NCBI RefSeq assembly: GCF_000003815.2
Contig: NC_049996.1
Span: 3,618,572-3,682,571, forward strand
DNA length: 64,000 bases
Origin: Branchiostoma floridae
Taxonomy: Eukaryota; Chordata; Leptocardii; Amphioxiformes; Branchiostomatidae
Direction of reading: 5' to 3'
Below are positions 32,801-46,987 of the stretch, one piece after another (position 1 is the stretch's first letter; every line of letters starts with the position of its first letter). The translations under genes were made by a program, and so were the position numbers. The notes beneath the pieces are model-generated. The model searched no databases. It was not told the DNA's origin and saw only the letters and a program-made list of their open reading frames with translations.

Positions 32801-35504
32801 TAGTGGACTTGTAAAACCCTGATCTACGTCACTCTGGCAATCACAAGTATGTGTACATTATATTTGACTGTTTATACTAAAACATACAATGTATACAAAC
32901 TTAAGCAACAATCTTGATGCTGATTTGCAAATGCACATAGGCAAACAAAACGGAACTTTAAAGGTACACTTTTGCAACATTTTGACCCCAAAATTGTAAA
33001 TAAAAACCTTTATCACAACCACTTTTCAGCATATTTGCACCATTATTCTTTATTTTCAGTGTTTGTGAACTGTGCAAAAACACGCTGTATACAATGTACA
33101 AGGGCCACCCACAATCCATCTCAATTTAGGTCACTATATGGTTGCAATCGGCAGTGTTTCTGTATCTATATACAAGACTGGAAATTGCGTGGCCATGGCT
33201 GCATTTGAGAGGTGGCTGCTATAGATTATTTCTGAATGCTTAGGTCAATGGGAAAAATCCAAAGGGACCAACAAAAAGTGACCGCAATGGCCAGGTGTCC
33301 ACTATAATGCATTAGTGGCTGCTAGTATAGGTTTGACTGTAGATGAAACATGCACAAAGCATTATGAGTAAACCAAAACTAGGGGGCCCAAACCTACGCC
33401 ACTTACACTCCGCCCCAGAGTTCAACTGCAGTACTGTAACAGGCCACTAGGAGGCCAAAAATCTAATTGTTTCTAGGTCTCATCAAGACCTTAGTGACAT
33501 ACCAAATATCATCTAGTAGGCATTCTAGAGTTATGCTGGTCTTCTTACACACCGATAAACATACAAATGCTACCCAAACTAGAAAGGTAATATTTGCAAG
33601 CAAATACAGAATGATACATTCAGATGTTGTAGTCTAACACTGGCAACTGTTTTTTTCATTCTTATTTGAACACATTTTCTAAATGTAGTGACCCGAGCCC
33701 CTCTAGATCTGACATTTGCTACATTATGTAACCGAACACCACATGGTGCCTGCTACTTTACCGGTTACCATGGTGACAGCCGTCTGGTCCAGGTCGTTGA
33801 CCTTATTTGTGCGGAAAAGAAGAAGAAACAAAGCAAAAACAATATGTTCCCTTCTGTGAAGGTAACATAAATATAACTTTCTTGGCGAAGGTAATAATAT
33901 TTTCCCACCTGTGTAGGAGTGTTTGCGCTGTCAGACAGCATGACTTGGTTCAGCACCTTGACCTTGCTGACCAGTGTCTCTAACATGATGTTGAATGCCC
34001 CCTGGACGTCTCCTGCCTTCTCCAGTAGGTATGCTGTAGCCTCCAGCGACTTGTGCTTTCTGCAGATCTACAAGTAGACAATAAGTCCTGTTATTCTCAC
34101 GCTATCAACATTATCGACTCATCAACATTGGCCTACATGTACCTTTAGAATGCAGAGGTAGCTGGAGACTCAATGGTTGGCAAGAAATGGTAGAGGCTGC
34201 TTTCCCTAGATAACACTCGGCATTTAGCAATGACTTAAAAATGGTACATATAGAAACTGCTTTCTCCAGTTAGCTCTTGGCATTTGGGAATTTAGGGTTT
34301 CAGTTATTAGTAATATAGTTGTAAAGTACATACATTTACATGTACTACTACTATGCAGTGCACTGCAATCATGTACATGTAAGCACAGCATAACAAAAAC
34401 CTGCTGGGAAGCCCAAGGCTACACTACTTAATATTCCCTGCCCCAAGAGACTAAAACATCATGACCATAGCATATCCAGAACACGAGATATCAAAACTGG
34501 AAGTTCTGCTGTGGCCTAATAGAAAACAGCTAGGGGCCCATTATCAAACTTGTGCTTCATTTTCCCAACTCCTACTCACATACCAATTATCCTAAAAGAT
34601 TCACCTAACACATCTCATCTTATTCTGGCAAAAACATAACGTTTCTTGGGTGGGTAAGAAAAATTACATTTACATGTATCTAAGAGTACACACCTGCAGT
34701 GTTTCCTCCAGTCGGTAGGTGTCGTTGTTCTTCAGGAATGCCATGACACCCTGTGGGTTGTATCTACACATCAGGTCAATGTACTTCTCTGTCACAGACG
34801 GCTCTGTGGATACTGGGTCCTTCATCATCACTTGCTCCTGTACAAAATGGACATTGTCAAACAAATTTAGCATTTAACTTCTTTGAGTTCCAGACATTTG
34901 ATCATGTTTATTTGAGAGGGTCAGGAAGTAAACAAAAGTCTTGTTGAGCTAAAATTCATGGAAATGTAAAAAAAAAGACACACACAGCAGGTACATGATG
35001 ATGATGTAACAATATACTATACTATAAAATACTCTGTACCTTATGTCTGTAAGTAAGGGCTACCTAGCTAGTATGGGACTGACAGAGAGAGAGCGATAGT
35101 GAGGGAGGGAGAGAGACAGAGGGGGGGGGGTAGAGACAGAGAGAGAAAGAGAGATGAGAAAGAAAGAGACAGAGAGAGAGATAGAGAGACAGCGGGAGGA
35201 GGATAGAAAGATGAGAGAATTCAGATAAAGAGAGACGGAGAGAGCTTGTTTCGGTGCGATCAGATACGAAGATCGGTTGCAACNNNNNNNNNNNNNNNNN
35301 NNNNNNNNNNNNNNNNNNNNNNNNNNNNNNNNNNNNNNNNNNNNNNNNNNNNNNNNNNNNNNNNNNNNNNNNNNNNNNNNNNNNNNNNNNNNNNNNNNNN
35401 NNNNNNNNNNNNNNNNNNNNNNNNNNNNNNNNNNNNNNNNNNNNNNNNNNNNNNNNNNNNNNNNNNNNNNNNNNNNNNNNNNNNNNNNNNNNNNNNNNNN
35501 NNNN

Positions 35505-35544
<40 letters not shown>

Positions 35545-38500
35545 TTGTACATATATTTCATATTTTGTACCCACCTTGGTATCAAAGAGTCCCTGTAGGA
35601 AGTCATACAGCACCACAGGTTGGGGGTCCAGTTTGGACACTATCTCTGTCAGACTGTGGGCGAAATCTGTGATGACCAGCTGGGCAGTCTTCTTACTGTT
35701 GATGGATACCAGGTCCTGGTGGGGTCAAGGGGAAGCTTTTATAAAATTATTGATACAACAAAAAGTACAGCAACTTTGGTATGGTCTATAACAGACCTGG
35801 GTTGTAGCCAGCACCCGTCCTTCTGTCCTTTGACGGAATTTTGCAGCTAAGGATGGAAAAAAAATTTGCCCATTCCGTCCTGTGATGGACGAAAATTAAT
35901 ATGTAAAGATATGATAAAACTGTCTCCCTTGTGTAATTCTTCACCAAAACAGATGCCTTTGAACAACTTAGTCTACCAGCAAAATTTACACCTCAAAATG
36001 CAGGAAATAGCATTTCAGAGGGTCTAGATTTCAAAATTTTGACCCCCCTAGCGATGTTTTTATGGTTGCTCGATAGAATTCAAAATCGAGGGATGGAAAA
36101 TGATTTCAGGCTAGCTACAACACTGGTCTATAAATTGTAAAATAGAAATACAAAATTATACTAACATTGAGCAAATCTACACCACGTGATAACAGAACTC
36201 TAAGACATGATCTACTGGGTTGAAAAAGAGGCAGAGTGCATTTCGAGTAAAAAAAACCCAACTTTTTTTCGTTGAATTCTTGAAACAATTTGTCAAAAAT
36301 AAATCTAACATTACAAGATAGTATACATGTACGTCATATGTATATGAAAATTTATGTTACATTCAGGTGAAGCTAATTAGGGGTTTCAGGATATTTTCTC
36401 ATTAACAAGGAACATTTTATGTATCTAAGGTAGACGCTGTTGTCAAATGTAAATCTGCTTTTGGGATGGCATTAAATGTATAAATAAATGAATAAAATGA
36501 TAATGCACTTTGGCCCCTATATAAGGCACCCATAGTGCCGGGCCTTGTCTCCCAGAATACAATGGGATCTATGATTAGATCTAATCATGTTAATATGCTA
36601 ATCGACCAATTACGACTCCGTTTACAGGATATATACATTCAAGAATGGCATTCTTCTATCCAGAATAACTCAAAACTTTCCATTTATTCTACGCTAAAGG
36701 AAAGATACGGACAAAAGAAGTATCTTTCGTACACAATTTCGAACTTCGTAGAGCATTTACAAAGATAAGAATCTGTAGTCACAAACTAAATATAGAAGCC
36801 GGAAGATATTCTAACCAGAGGTTTTGTCCATTCTGCCCAAATGAGATCGAAGACGAACGTCACTTTGTTATGGATTGTTCTCGATATGATGATAAACGCA
36901 CAGAGCTGTTCACATTACTTTCCACTTGCTCTAAAGACTTTGCTACTCTCTGTTCGATAGATAAATTCACGTACATTCTGGGAGGCGATAATCCACATTG
37001 TTTACAAGTAGGCAAATATATCCACGATTCTTTATACCGTAGAACCAATAGTGTAAATGACATGCTAGACCCTTTATGTTGATGTATCCATACCTATAGA
37101 TATCCATATATATGTGTTTAGTTGTACTGTAAGTAGTTGTTATACAATGTATAATGTAGACCTTACGAAAGTCGCTGTACTTTTGTCGTGTCAATAAAGA
37201 TTGTCTAATCCCTGGATGTTAAGGTATCTCGGTTGGCTAAATTGGCATTTTGACCTTCCACTGTTTTCTTATTAATAAATTAAGAAAGAATGGAGCCGTA
37301 ACGAATGTTGATAGATGGGCATTAGAGAATTCTAAATCTGATTTTTTGGGGGCCGAATTGATGACGTCATCATTTTTATTACCTCTGATATTATTTTTTC
37401 TATGACAAAATACAGCACTTTGGTACATACCACTGTAATGAAACTTTGTTTTTCGTTGCATAATGATGGAAGCTACAAACGTAGTGTTGTGCAAATTGAT
37501 ATCTACTAATGATCTNNNNNNNNNNNNNNNNNNNNNNNNNNNNNNNNNNNNNNNNNNNNNNNNNNNNNNNNNNNNNNNNNNNNNNNNNNNNNNNNNNNNN
37601 NNNNNNNNNNNNNNNNNNNNNNNNNNNNNNNNNNNNNNNNNNNNNNNNNNNNNNNNNNNNNNNNNNNNNNNNNNNNNNNNNNNNNNNNNNNNNNNNNNNN
37701 NNNNNNNNNNNNNNNNNNNNNNNNNNNNNNNNNNNNNNNNNNNNNNNNNNNNNNNNNNNNNNNNNNNNNNNNNNNNNNNNNNNNNNNNNNNNNNNNNNNN
37801 NNNNNNNNNNNNNNNNNNNNNNNNNNNNNNNNNNNNNNNNNNNNNNNNNNNNNNNNNNNNNNNNNNNNNNNNNNNNNNNNNNNNNNNNNNNNNNNNNNNN
37901 NNNNNNNNNNNNNNNNNNNNNNNNNNNNNNNNNNNNNNNNNNNNNNNNNNNNNNNNNNNNNNNNNNNNNNNNNNNNNNNNNNNNNNNNNNNNNNNNNNNN
38001 NNNNNNNNNNNNNNNNNNNNNNNNNNNNNNNNNNNNNNNNNNNNNNNNNNNNNNNNNNNNNNNNNNNNNNNNNNNNNNNNNNNTTACAAAGGTATGTACC
38101 AAAGTGCTGTATTTTGTAATAGAAAAAAATAATATCAGAGGTAATAAAAATGATGACGTCATCAATTTTGCCCCCAAAAAATCAGATTTAGAATTCTTTA
38201 ATCCCCATCTATCAACATTCGTTATGGCTCCATTCTTTCTTAATTCATTAATAAGAAAACAGTGGAAGGTCAAAATGCCAATTTAGCCAACCGAGATACC
38301 TTAACAGATTCACATGTATGTGCTCACCTCCAGTTGTGTCATGGCCTCCCTGTGTACAGCATTCCTCTCCTCATTACTGTAGCCATACGCAGTCATCACA
38401 GTGTGGATAAAGGAGAACACTTGTTGCTACAGAAAAGAAAATACATAAGATTAAACCTTAGCTCACACAATATAAGATTAGGACAATGTTTGAAACAAAC

Positions 38501-41500
38501 TTTCTACCCTTACAAAAGTGGTGTGCAGTGCAGCATGAGACCGGCACCATTGTCACCTTAGTCCAGCACTTTTAGCATTGGTGCCACCTCAGTCAAGATC
38601 CCAAGGCACTTGGGCACCAATGCTACCCTAATGTGTAGACCATTAATCATCATTTATCGTTCAAACTTCTCAAACTGTCAAGGAAGGAAAGCTTTGAAGC
38701 AATTAGAGGGGATGGTGCTGCATTGGTGCCATTTCCTGTCACGGTGATTATCGAGTGGTAACACATCACCTTTAAAAAATTGTAGCTAAAGATAGTTTCT
38801 TCAAAACTTCTGCTTCTGGCTCCAATGCTGCACTGAGCACCACTTTCGCAAGGGAAGTCATGTCTAGTAAGCTGAATGAACGATATAATTGTACAATGCA
38901 ATTTGTATGGAATGTAACTATACATGTCAACTGACATAGCAGTGGGGACCCCTAGCTGTTGAAAAAATCATTGCAGATCAACAGTGTCACAATAATGTTG
39001 CAGTACTGCCAATGATTATTAGGGGGCGCTTTTCATCTATGAAACTAAAGGTAGCAGAACAAAGTATATCATACTACTAGTCTCTACATGTATAATAATA
39101 TTTTACATTCATGCAACGGGTACTAAGACTGCCAATATAAGTGGATTGCAAAATAGAATGGCTGAAATTTCCAGGTGCAGTGTTTAACTTTGACTGGGAG
39201 ATTTTGGCACTTTTTGACAGTGAGACCTGATACTGAACCATGGACTGTTCAATCATACAATCAATATCATAATGGTAGTAACTAAAGTTTTAAAGACAAG
39301 TTTTTCATTGATTGTTGTTGCTCAACACCTTGTAATGCCATATACAACATGACACGTACAATGTAGGGCTGGAGGTTTCCTTGCTGTTTCTTTTAGCTTA
39401 AAGGGGTATATTTTTACAGGGACGGTTGGCTAGCCCTTCCTCTTTGATGCACTCAAGTCACCTACTCAAACACGGGCCAAATTTTACGTCCTTTTCAAAA
39501 GACTCTACAGCCCCAACAAAGAACTGCGACGCACTATTTTGTAACTACATATAACTACGTGTACCATTGACCATGGCATAGGGGTCACAGAGAAATACTG
39601 TGTTATTCTACCTCAACAAAGAGAGAGAGAGAGAGAAATGGTTTATTATTGCCATTGACATTAAAAACATTTGCAGCACATTTACAAATGGCTGAATTGT
39701 CGCGTTTTTTCACACTCAGTATTTCAACCTCTAACTCAAGTTAACACTTTTAAAATGATCGAGTCACAACATAACATCTACTGTTTACAATAACTGGTCA
39801 GTTACTACACAAAGAAAGATTCGCTACTATACACAAAGTACCCATCTTGGTTCAGGAGCTTTACACGGTACGGTAATGTGCTATTAGCGAAACGAGCAGT
39901 TCTACACTGGAGAGACTTACCCTTCTGGCAGCATCTCTAAGATAGCATGCTAAGATCTTGTCAAAGTCCCTCCTCTTTTCGTACAGGAGTTCGCAGACGC
40001 GGTAGAACCGAGCGTTCTCCGCCAGACTTAGGAGCTTCTCCTCATCCACCTGCTGTAAGCCTCCCGCATTCAGCAGCTCCAGTAGGGCCTGGAGGGGGGA
40101 GGGGGGCAAGCAAGGTCAGCTGAAGGGCATTGATGAAAGGTAGTGCCATAGACTTTGAGGCTGATAGGTTAGTGGGTTCTTGAAATGTTTGAACTGCAAT
40201 TTCCAACACAAAAATTGCACTCACAGTTCAAATATTTCAAGAATGACTTCTACCAACACAGAGGAACTTTCAAGTTAAGGGTGGTGGGTTGTTATCCATT
40301 GTTAAAATAAACATTCTTTTAGCTGTTATTCATGTTTCTGTCATCATGGAAGACCATAGCCTGAGTATCATCCTCCGTAGTAACTGCTGGCTCACGACTT
40401 TCGCTTGCTAACGACGGAAGCAAGCGAAAGTCGTGAGCCAGCGGTTACTACGGAGGATGATACTCAGGCTAGGAAGACCACAGGTTACTTGTCAAATAGT
40501 TCAGGTACAAGTACAGGTACCTGTACCCAAACCTCTGTACTAGTACATAATATTACATTTGATATTATCATAATTGTTATCTACAAATACCCCTACAACA
40601 TCAGAACCTAATAATTACATGATAACCTAATACTTGAGCTGTCTCCAGCTTTAATTTTTTTCCCCGTCCCACTCATCGTTTGGGAGCCAATTTTCTAATT
40701 GTTCCTCTTTCTAAAGACTGTTATGAAAATCATTTTCATGTCATAAAATTCAGATTTATTTTGACAGATGGACCAACATGGTGAAATTTTTGTCCATCCC
40801 AATAAGAAAATTTCCGTCCCAGGATACAGGGATGGCTTTTGGAGACTGCTCTGTACCAATGTTACTTTTATATTAAGCCCTACCTGTTGAAAGTTCATCT
40901 GTGTTGGTAGAAGGCATTCTTGAACTACATGTAGTTTAACTGTGGGCGTTATAGACTTCCTGCAACTTATGATCCACTGCTCACTGAGTCACGTGTTCTA
41001 TCTGCATAATGTGACGTCACGACAGCAGTTCATTCCTTGACAAAGACTGGTGCTGTTCAGTCAAAAATTTGGGTGAGTCCAATTTTTTTGTAGAAAATTA
41101 CAATAAACTAGTTCAAGAATGACTTCTTCCAGCACAGATGAACTTTCAAGTTATGCTTACTTGTTGTCTCTCCTCATGCCGACTGTCGTCCTCGGGACTG
41201 GCCAGAAACTCCAGCACCTGTTCAAACAGAAGTCTGTTCACCAGGATGGAGTTCTCGTGTCGCGCCATCTGTCGTGCCAGGAACGTGAAGAGACAGCCCA
41301 CCTGGGTCGGAGTGAAACCTACGCTCTCCACCATCACCTAGTGGGGAGAGAAATTTTTATCACAATCTTCAGACTTATGAACACGTACCATAGACCAAAG
41401 TACAATATACTCTTTTCACTTACAGTAGTTAGTCTAGTGGTTTGAAAATGGACTTACTCTGGGAGAACTGCATTTAGACTTACTCCCTTCAGTGTTATGA

Positions 41501-44500
41501 AGGACTTACTCTGGATAACAGTCCGTCAAAACTATCTTCAGCCCTGGCAAAATGGGGTGGATGTACTGTGGGAGTAGCTCCCCCTCTGACACAAGTAAAG
41601 TCCACGTCCTTCAGTCTACATTCATCCTCTTTTAGGGCCCAGGTTTGCAAGGGTGACCAGTCTTAGCACACACTTGCACTACTTTTCCCCAAGAAGGCAA
41701 ATAATGTTTTAAAAAAATCCATAATATTATGAAACTTTTAGCCATGATCTTGTATTTCTACTTGTTTTCTTCTGCCCTATCTCATTATTCATTGCGAAGG
41801 ACATCATCCATAAAATACATTTTCTGTGGCCTTCTTAGAACAAGACTTTTAAATGTTACTTCTTCATAATTACTACTGATACTGATAGTAGTAAGATGTC
41901 TACTATTCTCTGTCTCAGTGTCCCATCCCTGTTTTTTTACAATACTGCTGCAGTACTGCCAATCATTAATAGGGGTCACTTTTGATCCATGCAACTTACA
42001 GGAAGACTAGCGGTGTACCATCTTGTATCACAGCTAATGGACGAATAAAGCCTCTAAAGTGGTTAAGTTACCTGTAGTAAGATGTCTACTATTCTCTGTC
42101 TGTCTCATCCCCTCTTCACAATACTGCTGCAGTACGGGTTGGTGGAAACGGCTGCCCGGTCGGTCGGCGGAAACGGCTGCCCGGTCCGGTCCGGAGGTTG
42201 GTTTTGGGGGTTTCGAGTATACCAAATGTAAACAAGTGGCTTGCTATTGCAGCAGTAATTTAAGTGCATTTCTCGTGTAGGCTGACCCTACAATTTACAG
42301 TAGCGCTAATATCGTAAACATTACCGTAATTTCGGAAATTCGAAAACAAACACGGCGAAATTTCGAACTTTGTACACGTTTTCGGTGAACACCAGATTTC
42401 GGTGCTACCAGCTCATTAACGCTAATAAGGTCGATAATGAGCCGCGCCGTGTCCTCACCGTAAGAACTGATTTGCGCCTTGATTTTTTTTCTTTTCAAAA
42501 ATGTAATCCCCAACACTAGTTTTATATTTATATACTCTGGAATGGGAAACTATAGGTTGGATTGGTTTGATTCATCGGAAGTTTTCGGCATTCCATGCAG
42601 CGCACATTAACGTTAGGTCGTTGACCCCAAATACGCAGTGCGTGTGGCCACATGGATATGTGTGAGGCGCTTCTAATAGGGGACAGTAGTAAACTTAATT
42701 ATTACTTGTTCTTCGGAATAGCTTTAGACAAATAAGATGTGGCTATTGATCAGAGTAGAGTCATTCGTGTTGAAGATTAATTGCTAACTAAGAATTTTTC
42801 TCGAGCCGACCATGGCCACGTTGTTTATCGCGGTGTTATTTGGGCTCTAGCCGCTCTGCCGATCTGAGACTGGATGGGATTATGCTGACTTTCAGTGCTT
42901 TGACCACGAACACATTTATTAAATCCTTGGCTAAATTTATTATCTTTATTATCTTATCATTTCCGACATGTGAGAAGATAGTATCGGGATCAATCAAAGA
43001 ATTGCTGTGGGGGAAATCTTCAGACACTGGTGAAATCACCATTTTTATCTTTCAAGAATTCAATGTTCGATGACAAGTTTGCTTACGAGGAGGAAAGACT
43101 ACGGCGGAGCCGTTTTCGTGTGAAGTAACAAAATTATGTGAAAACATTGTACATAATTAATATATAATTGACTACATTAGTTTAAACCAGAACCTGACAC
43201 AAAAAAATTGAATCCATGCGTTTGTAAATGTACATTTTAGTATTGATTTAACTAAATTTGAATTCTTTTACAGTTCTTAGAGATAGTTTCTCCTCGGACA
43301 TGTCGGACAGCTCGGTGCGGTAGTGCTGTCAAAATTGATTGATTTTGTCGCTGGCGCCCGCGGCACATATGGTATACTAGATCAAAGGACCGCCACCCTG
43401 TACAACCTTGACGTAGCAAATTTCTGACGTTCTGTACTGGGGGACGTTCGAATAGTAGCAGCTGGGAATGGGACAATCTTACCAAGAAATGTCAAATTAA
43501 TTTTTTTTTTCAAAAGATAAGTAATTTGGCCAGCTTCCTTTGAACATCTAGCAACATTACATCTAACAACCGTTATGGAATATTTAAGTAGGCATTTTGT
43601 TTACTTCACTTACACTACTGTATGCAATACTGGAAACCCCCCAAACCAACCTCAGGACCGAACCGGGCAGCGGTTTCCACCGACCGACCGGGCAGCCGTT
43701 TCCGCCAACCCGCTGCAGTACTGCCAATCATTAATAGGGGGCACTTTTGATCCATGCAACATTGTTCAATTATAATGTTACCTGTAGTAAGATGTCTACT
43801 ATTCTCTGCCTCTGTCTCATTCCTTCCTCAGTGTTGAACTCTGGCTCCTCGAATGCGAGTGCCAGAACGTTCAGAAACTCCCTGGTGTCAAACTGGACCA
43901 GCGTTCTCAGGTAGGGGTAGGTCTGCTCACCTGGAAATTAATGGAAAAATAAAATTTCAACTTCAATATTTGGCAGGTTGCATGTAGGTATCCTAATAGA
44001 CCAATAATCCTATAGTCCTGTCAAAACATAAATAGCAAATATTTGACAGACACTTTCCCACTGGTTGAACTGCTAATTGCAAAAATAAAACTTTAAAGAA
44101 ATGTAAAAACCTCAAGACCACACAGAAGTTGAAGAGGAGAGAAGCTTGTATTAACTTCATACTCAGTGTGTAGATGTAATGTACTTTTAAGTTATAGAAA
44201 ATGACAAGACACCTTGATAGTACATATAAAATTATCTAGAGTAGAGTAGAGTAGAGTAGACAAATTTCATACTGTTTACACTTATGTCTATTGGTTTGTT
44301 TGTCCCCTTTCATTTTAACGTATAACTGCAAAAAGCCCTCGGTCAAGAATTTGCAATGAGCTATAATTACTAGATTATTGCTTGACAGCTTCTAGGTCTG
44401 GTCAGTTGGGTGAACCGCTGAGAACGAAATTAAGCCAGCTAGTGGACACACACAATTTACAAATTGTAATGGCCTGACTGGGCAAGTGGGATATACACTA

Positions 44501-46942
44501 GCCCAATTGCTTGCCCAGGGCAATCAGAAAAATGGACTAATGTCCAATTTGCAGCCCTACAAACAGATTTCTGATTTGTACCCCACAGCATTCCTACCCA
44601 CCCCATACAGGTATTACTGATGTGTCCCCACAACATACCTTCACTGGCATCTTTAGTGTGCAGTACTGTCACAGTGACACATTTGAAGACTTCATCCCTG
44701 CAGATTTCTGAATTGTCCCCTACAGCATTCCTACCCACCCCATACAGGTATTAGTGAAGTGTCCCCACAGCATACCTTCAGTGCCATCTTTAGTGTGCAG
44801 TACCGTGACACATTTGAAGACTTAATCCCTGCAGATTTCTGAATTGTCCCCTACAGCATTCCTACCCGCCCCATACAGGTATTAGTGAAGTGTCCCCACA
44901 ACATACCTTCAGTGCCATCTTTAGTGTGTAGTACTGTTACACATTTGAAGACTTCTGACTTGACCGTGTCGACCAGATTGGGTGGGATGTCTCCCAGTGG
45001 ATACGCTCGTCCGGCGAGGCAACAACTGATGTACACCAGGAGCTTGTTACCCAGCTTAATCTGGAGTAAAAGGGTAACATTTAGAATATTGACGATCATG
45101 ATCACATTCTGTACTTAGCTTGAAAGGGCAATAACGTGCAATCAAACCCACACTGTAGAAAGAAAATCAGAATCTTTTCCAGCATAATCAGGCGTAGAAA
45201 AGGACTATTTTCCAGCATTCCATAATAAGATTATCTAACAGATTTCAGAGTTGGACAAGTTTTCTGAAATTCACTTGTACTTTCGGGCAAGTACATGAAA
45301 AAAATTTACTTGCCGGAACCAATTTTTTTCAAATTTTCACTTGCCCAAAATTCTAATGTTACTTTATGAGAATGTACAGTATACTGTGTATGCCATTTTA
45401 ACTTCCAGAAATGGAATTCTTATCATTGCCTCTATTTGTTTATGTTGACCATTGCTTGATGTCATAACTGTAAAAAGTACCAAATATTAATATCAAAATC
45501 TCACTCATTAAAAAAAATCTTTCTTGCCTAATCGGACAAGTGGGGTAGGACATGCACTTGCCTGAACAGCACTTTCACTTGCCCTTTCACTTGGACAATA
45601 GGGCTAGTGGACTCGTCCAACCCTGATACATTTTGGTTTACATAGTACAAGCATAGTAATATACTGTGATGCATTTTATAATGTACAGTACTTACCCAAT
45701 TTTAGCCTTTAAGAATACTTAAGAGAGAGAGCCTTACCAGTTGTTTCTTACTCTTTGGAAGCTTAAGTTTGAAAAGTCTGTCCTTTTGTCTAGCAGCTAG
45801 AGAAGTCTACAACAGGAGACACACAAACACACAGAACACAACAAAAGGGTAAAGTAGATCAGAAAAGATGTAGACTAGGAGGAAGAAAATCACTAGAATC
45901 ATTCTACTTAAAACTACAATGTATGAGGCACTATAATAATAAGTATAGAAAAATTTATGGTATGAAGGAAAGAAATGAAGTAAATGACTTTCCTAAAATG
46001 GAAAAAGTTTTTCAACTCCAAACAATATAGTATCAGTCATTCCTGACATATGCACATTTGAGATATACATTGTGTTCAAGAGAATAATAATCATAAACTT
46101 TCTTTTAGACATTAATAAGTACACAATTCCCTTGATTAATACACACTTTCTTTCAAAACACACTTTCCTTTTAATGTGTCAGTCTTAAGGTACCCATTGG
46201 AATTATGAGGGTTGAAATTACAGTTCAGACATAAATGTAGTATAGTTTTTTGTAACGTGTAATTACTATACATATCCACAAACGAGGAACATGAAAATGA
46301 TAATTCTGGGACAAAAGTGCAATGATGAGGACATTCCTGAAGAGATGAAGGAAGTTCTTCATTCTAGAAAAGACGTCACCTACCCCAGACACCGACTGGT
46401 CAAATAAAGAGGGTGTTGCCAAAAATGCCTTCCACCATACCTGGTCGTCTGTGAGCTGTTTGTTGGACTTGATGGCGCTCTGTAGAACCCTGAGCAGCTC
46501 CTCTAGTGGAGTGATGTAGTCCTGCATGCCTTTGTTATAGATGTAGATCAGGGCATCATACAGGCCATGGAGCCAGCACATAACCACAACCTGGCAGGAG
46601 AAATGTCAAATATTCAATTATTAATAAGCATTTTCTGTTATTGTATCTTTCTGTACTCACCAAGCAGAGGCTGATAGGGAAAATCGTGACCTTTCCCTAA
46701 TAGTGATGTTTGTCTCTATCAGCAGGCCCAACGAAAGAAAAAGCTCACGATTTTCCCACTAAACCTCTGCTTGGTCAGTAATTCTCTCTGTTTGTAATGT
46801 CTGTAATACATGTATGCAATGCAAGACCAACAACATGGTGTAGTGCAATACTTTGTATAGTAAAGAAGGCATAATTCGGCCTTTGGCTGCCTTGCCTTTT
46901 GACAAATAAACCACTTGCTTGCTTGATTGATTGGTTGGTTGG

Positions 46943-46987
<45 letters not shown>

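Noticed and set aside
35246-38273. Long frames made mostly of X
   Set aside because: They span assembly gaps and carry no information.
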